64,000 nt of DNA from Acanthopleura granulata (taxonomy: Eukaryota; Mollusca; Polyplacophora; Chitonida; Chitonidae), in the NCBI GenBank assembly GCA_016165875.1, contig JABBOT010000003.1, positions 23,640,441 to 23,704,440 of the forward strand, given 5' to 3'. The notes beneath the pieces are model-generated. The model searched no databases and was not told the origin of the DNA. It was given only the letters and a program-made list of their open reading frames with translations. The translations under genes and the position numbers were made by a program. Below are positions 60,168 to 64,000 of the stretch, in pieces. The first letter of the stretch is position 1. Each line of letters opens with the position of its first letter.

Positions 60168-60405
60168 TTGACCTGCTTAAGTCATGGTGCTAGGTGGTGT
60201 AAGTTGTTAGCTTTTAAATATTTTCACGAACATCTGGAGCCAGACCTTAACTGATGAAATTTGACAAGATTTCACCCGTTATGTGTGACCAGTTACCAGC
60301 TATCCCACTGTCGTCGCTGCTCTGGTTATACTCTCTGTGATGTGTGACAAGTCACCAGCTATCACACTGTCGTCGCTGCTCTGGTTATACGCTCTGTGAT
60401 CTAGT
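60168..60405 (+). repeat. Dispersed repeat DR, copy 7, with internal tandem duplication
   Basis: 'gacctgcttaagtcatggtg', 'ctaggtggtgtaagttgtta', 'agaccttaactgatgaaatt', 'tgacaagatttcacccgtta', then 'tgtgaccagttaccagctat' + 'cccactgtcgtcgctgctctgg' + 'ttatactctctgtgat', which is immediately repeated (60342 onwards) with a few changes. The duplication period is about 51-59 bp and covers the right end of the repeat. Confidence 0.7.
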
Positions 60406-60409
60406 CTTG

Positions 60410-62865
60410 TATATTTTCGTGATACTGAAGATCATTTGTCTCAAGACGGCTGTAAAACCGAACCTTCTTACACAGGACTGCAGTAGAGAGCTGGATTCAA
60501 ACAGACGAACATTGGTCAAAGCCTCATCCTATTCCGACTGGACCCAAATTTATGTCTGTGGGTACATGGCAACATTTCCACAATTTACGGGCAGACAATC
60601 GCTTCAATTTTGAGATGAGCTAGTGAAGCCTCCTAATGGAAAGCTTGTGGCATTTGATCATCCGGTTTTTTACAAAAATCTGAAAAGTTTTGTGCGAATT
60701 CCTGCCATTCTCTTTAAATGAGTGTAAAAAAAAAGAAAAGCAGGCCTGTTGTAGCTAATTACAAGTCGAATCATATACTATAACCCATTAAACCACCAAA
60801 GAACGTACATCCAGTTTTACTTTCATACATGCCCTCATGTTCCCCGCAAAGGTCGGTGGTCTACTTCAGGCATTCCGATTTCCTACAATTATATGTACTG
60901 GCACCTTTACGATGTCAACGGTTCTCTTTGGCTGTTAAACCCTGAATATATTGGAAGGTATGAGTTCTGATATAGCAAAACTCAATTGGCCCCGCTGAGC
61001 TCGTTACTATAGGCCCCTCTTGTTAAACTCCATTCCAATAAATACACCAGCATTACGGTGGTCACCCGACACTGCTAACATTTACAAACGCTGAGTTGGC
61101 CAAAGATACAAGGCGTCCGCGTCACTTACTGTCTTTCGTTTGGAATCGAGCAACTTCTTGTTGGTCAAGATTTTAGTGGTACAGATTATGTTATGATTAT
61201 GATTATGTTATGTGATTCTACATCAACCTGCCTGTCTGGGACAAAGTGGATTATTAGCTGTACCCTTGACACACATATCTCACCGTGTGGTAAGTTTAAT
61301 CTCATTTTTGCCCATTAAACCGATGTAATATTTGCAACCAATGTGGTATAAGGTAACCTTTACAATGGTGGAATCATGCACATAGATTTCTGAATGAGTT
61401 AACGAAGTGTCTTTATAGATATTCCAAGATAAAGTCTCACCAAGTGAGTAGGCCACGAAATATGAACACACAATCATGCACAACGTAGCTTTTACGTTGT
61501 GCTATCCGCTGTGTAGGATCAACAGCAAATGTTAGAATGTTAACTGGAAAGGTTGATAGATCCATACGTGACATTCTAGTTGATTGAGTAAGCGATAAAC
61601 TGTACATAAACAAACTCTTTGCGGATTTAACATTACTATGGCTAACGGGTAGCATGTACTTTTATGTCAACGCGTTGTAAGACTACACTCTTGTAATAAT
61701 GCGCTGGTATACTGATGTTTAGCGCCATAATATGCTAGGATAAGGTAAAGTTGGTGTGCACTTGCTGCGAAATACACAGTAATTAAGTTCATGCAATTTC
61801 TGGTTGTACACTGTAAAAGTATTTCTCGCTACACTGTAAGAAATGTGTTCACATTCAAATGTTTATTTCAAGCGGTTACTTTTTAAACACTTTTACTTTG
61901 TGTTACGGTTACGGTATGTCATTTGATCTACTCTTTGTAGGTGGCCTTTGTCCTGCTACATGTCGTAACAGGATGGGCACCGTTGTGACCCCAGGCACCT
62001 TGAGGTAATTTTGTGAGCATTTGTAATTCTGGGAAATGGCCATTGTATTCACATTATACGGTGGCATTGTGCTACATTAAGGGGTTTTATGTATATTGTT
62101 TTGTTTCGCAAAATTAGTATTTGTCGTTACAGTTCAAAAGTTGTTGTTGCAGTATTACATTTCAAGAATGTCAACTAGTCGTGATGCTTACGTTTAAACA
62201 CTTCTGTCATTAACCTACATGTGTTTAACGAATTGATTACCAGCTTGATGGACATTTCGGAGTTCGAATGAACCTAAAGTTACATTGTAATGTCTTTTAT
62301 ATTGCATTTAAGTAACATATATTTGATGTTATGCGCTGGTGTGTATATCCATGGCCAAAGTACTTACCATGTAGCTGTCAGGTTATATTGTGATACATAC
62401 TCACCTCGGAACCTCATAATGTTAATTGCATATGTGCAACTGATAATTGATTGTAGTACTTGGATATGCACAGTGACTACCGTTGGTAGGGTTATCGTGT
62501 TTACAATAATGATCATAGTCGTACAATTTTGTGATTGTCATTACAGGGTTTTTCTCCCCTTGCTGGATAACCACACCACACCAGACATGTTTGATGGTGA
62601 TCTTCAATAAAGTATTCGAACGGCAGTGCACTTCGTGTCGCCCAACCCGCCCTCATTACACTTACAATTCTGATCCTTGAATTGAACCGAAAAGCAAAAT
62701 CAATTTACAATGTAAGCAAGTTATATTATAAAGAGACTGGAACTGAAACGATTTAGCTAATCTAAAGATTTATAGTAATACAAGGGGAAGACGTGTGACG
62801 AAGGTAATTACTGCGTGATGAGAGACAGCCATCGAATAACGGTGAAGTTATGTAAGTGTTACCTC
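60410..62865. other. Unassigned intergenic-like DNA
   Basis: No gene I can support. A small 'gattatgttatgattatgat' tandem lies at 61185-61215. 62287-62620 (TGTAATG start, AATAAAG near 62607) was considered as an LTR but has no second copy here. Confidence 0.4.
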
Positions 62866-62871
62866 AATAAA

Positions 62872-62953
62872 TGCCTCGTTACATGTGACCATTTGTCAAC
62901 TGTCACACTGTCATTCCTGTTCTGGTTTTACTCTCTCTGCTGTAGACTTTTAC
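62872..62953 (+). repeat. Dispersed repeat DR, copy 8 (right end only)
   Basis: 'gttacatgtgaccatttgtc', 'aactgtcacactgtcattcc', 'tgttctggttttactctctc', 'tgctgtagactttta'. This is the right third of the family, joined to unrelated sequence on both sides. Confidence 0.65.
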
Positions 62954-62954
62954 C

Positions 62955-64000
62955 CTGATAATACTCACCACCTTACACGGATGTGGCACTTCCAGACACG
63001 AGCTGTTGGCTTCAGCGGAGCTCTTTACAACAAAGTTCTCATTTTGTCTTAAACAATAATATCACATTGATGTTTTCATCCGTCCCATAATTCAGCCATA
63101 TAGATAGCAGAAAAAATGTCCCAACAATGGGACTCGGGGTCAAGCTGAAATGACTATTGTTCTCGCGTAATACAGGAGTATTATGTTCACAGTTTGTCCA
63201 CAAAACGTCCATGCCAAACAGAAACAGGTTACGAACTAAATCATTATTTTTAAACCATTTCCTTATGGTAGGCAATTTTATCCTGATTAAATGAATGGCG
63301 ACTTGACTGCATTGAACCAAACCATCGAAAGCAGTTACAATTGAATGTGGCACCCGGCATACAGTTTATCCTACCCACAGTCTTTCAGAAAGACGTATCC
63401 AAAGGCTGTCCAGCCATGTAGAAACTTCCGGCTTTTTTGTGCCGAAAGATTAACTGATATGGACACATTTTTTGTTGGCTTTATAAGCGAATTCTTGTCC
63501 CTGTTCCTGATAATCCTAATTCCAGCTTTTACAGGGCTCTAAGGGAAAACGTCCTGCGGGTAAGCAGTGTGCCTGTTTGTCCTAAAAAGTGAATTGCACT
63601 CCTTGATCATATCTGGAAACATCAACTTTTATAGAAAGTGAACTTTAAAAGTTAAGTTAAAGGCCAAGATGGACTTGGGAAACAGATTAATTTAACACAT
63701 GCGAAATCATTATCAAATAGTCGATTCAATCAGCTAATGATCCTCGCAACTGAAGCATTTCTGAGAAAAGAAAATGAATAATGCTTCTATGCACACGGCC
63801 ATGTCACAATCCAGGCAATGTGCGATAGTGAAAGTAATGTCGATCTTCCTGAAGGGGATTAGAATTAAGCAAACTTATTTAAATTAAATTAAATTAGACG
63901 CGGTACACTCAAAAATATTTTCCTCACATTCATTATCGGGGAGTTAAGAGAACTGATTTTATTAATCAAACAGAATTATTCCTCCAGTAAAGCAAAATAA
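62955..64000. other. Unassigned right end of the window
   Basis: No gene or repeat family recognised. A minor 'ttaaattaaattaaatta' tandem lies at about 63879-63896. The 104-codon minus open frame (63039-63353) has no known motif. Confidence 0.4.

Noticed and set aside
62287..62620. LTR-like ends (TGTAATG start, AATAAAG near the end)
   Set aside because: No second copy in the window, no adjacent retroelement coding sequence, and no target duplication found.
1..64000. CRISPR arrays, bacterial promoters, rRNA operons
   Set aside because: No regular spacer-repeat pattern or prokaryotic gene organisation; SINEs, LINEs and microsatellites point to a eukaryote.

Overview
The window looks like nuclear DNA of a marine lophotrochozoan, most likely a mollusc. 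It is AT-rich, carries many tRNA-derived SINEs with (AAAT)n-type tails, and holds remnants of non-LTR, LTR and tyrosine-recombinase retrotransposons. I see no bacterial-style operons, no rRNA or tRNA genes, and no host gene I can name. The longest open frames are 100-175 codons, and most of them are explained by repeats. I read the window as a gene-poor intergenic or intronic stretch made largely of decayed mobile elements.

Layout. From 1 to about 17.4 kb there is an old, diverged segmental tandem array: part of one copy at the left edge, then three copies (A about 0.4-5.8 kb, B about 6.2-10.5 kb, C about 12.0-17.4 kb). The copies share noncoding blocks in the same order. Copies A and B are each interrupted at the same junction by an LTR-like repeat, in opposite orientations. 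Copy A also holds a reverse-transcriptase fragment of DIRS/Ngaro type. From 17.4 to 34 kb the sequence is mostly unassigned. It contains several SINEs, copies of an unclassified dispersed repeat, and an unusual 22.3-24.05 kb segment with a duplicated block, TGACGTCA sites, a TATA motif and a TGACG-rich minisatellite.

From 34.2 to about 37.5 kb lies a broken CR1/L2-like LINE. It has ORF1 remains, an ORF2 start with a 2A-like motif, endonuclease motifs and the beginning of the RT domain. A SINE with clear target-site duplications is nested inside it. From 37.5 to 58.7 kb there are SINE pieces, two MITE-like inverted-repeat elements (44.5 and 46.0 kb), an 18-bp-period minisatellite (54.0 kb) and a small diverged repeat cluster (54.6-55.1 kb). 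At 58.7-59.0 kb is a Ty3/Gypsy pol fragment in which an integrase-tail-like motif comes directly before the RT entry region, as in Gmr1-type elements. It abuts a third copy of the LTR-like repeat (59.04-59.94 kb). The right end carries two more copies of the dispersed repeat.

Nothing here encodes an intact pathway. The interest lies in the repeat families: a possibly undescribed dispersed repeat of about 200-250 bp with eight copies, an LTR family defined by three copies, SINE families sharing one 3-prime tail, and the long-period segmental array. All assignments come from reading the sequence by eye. No database search or alignment was run, so boundaries are approximate unless target-site duplications fix them.
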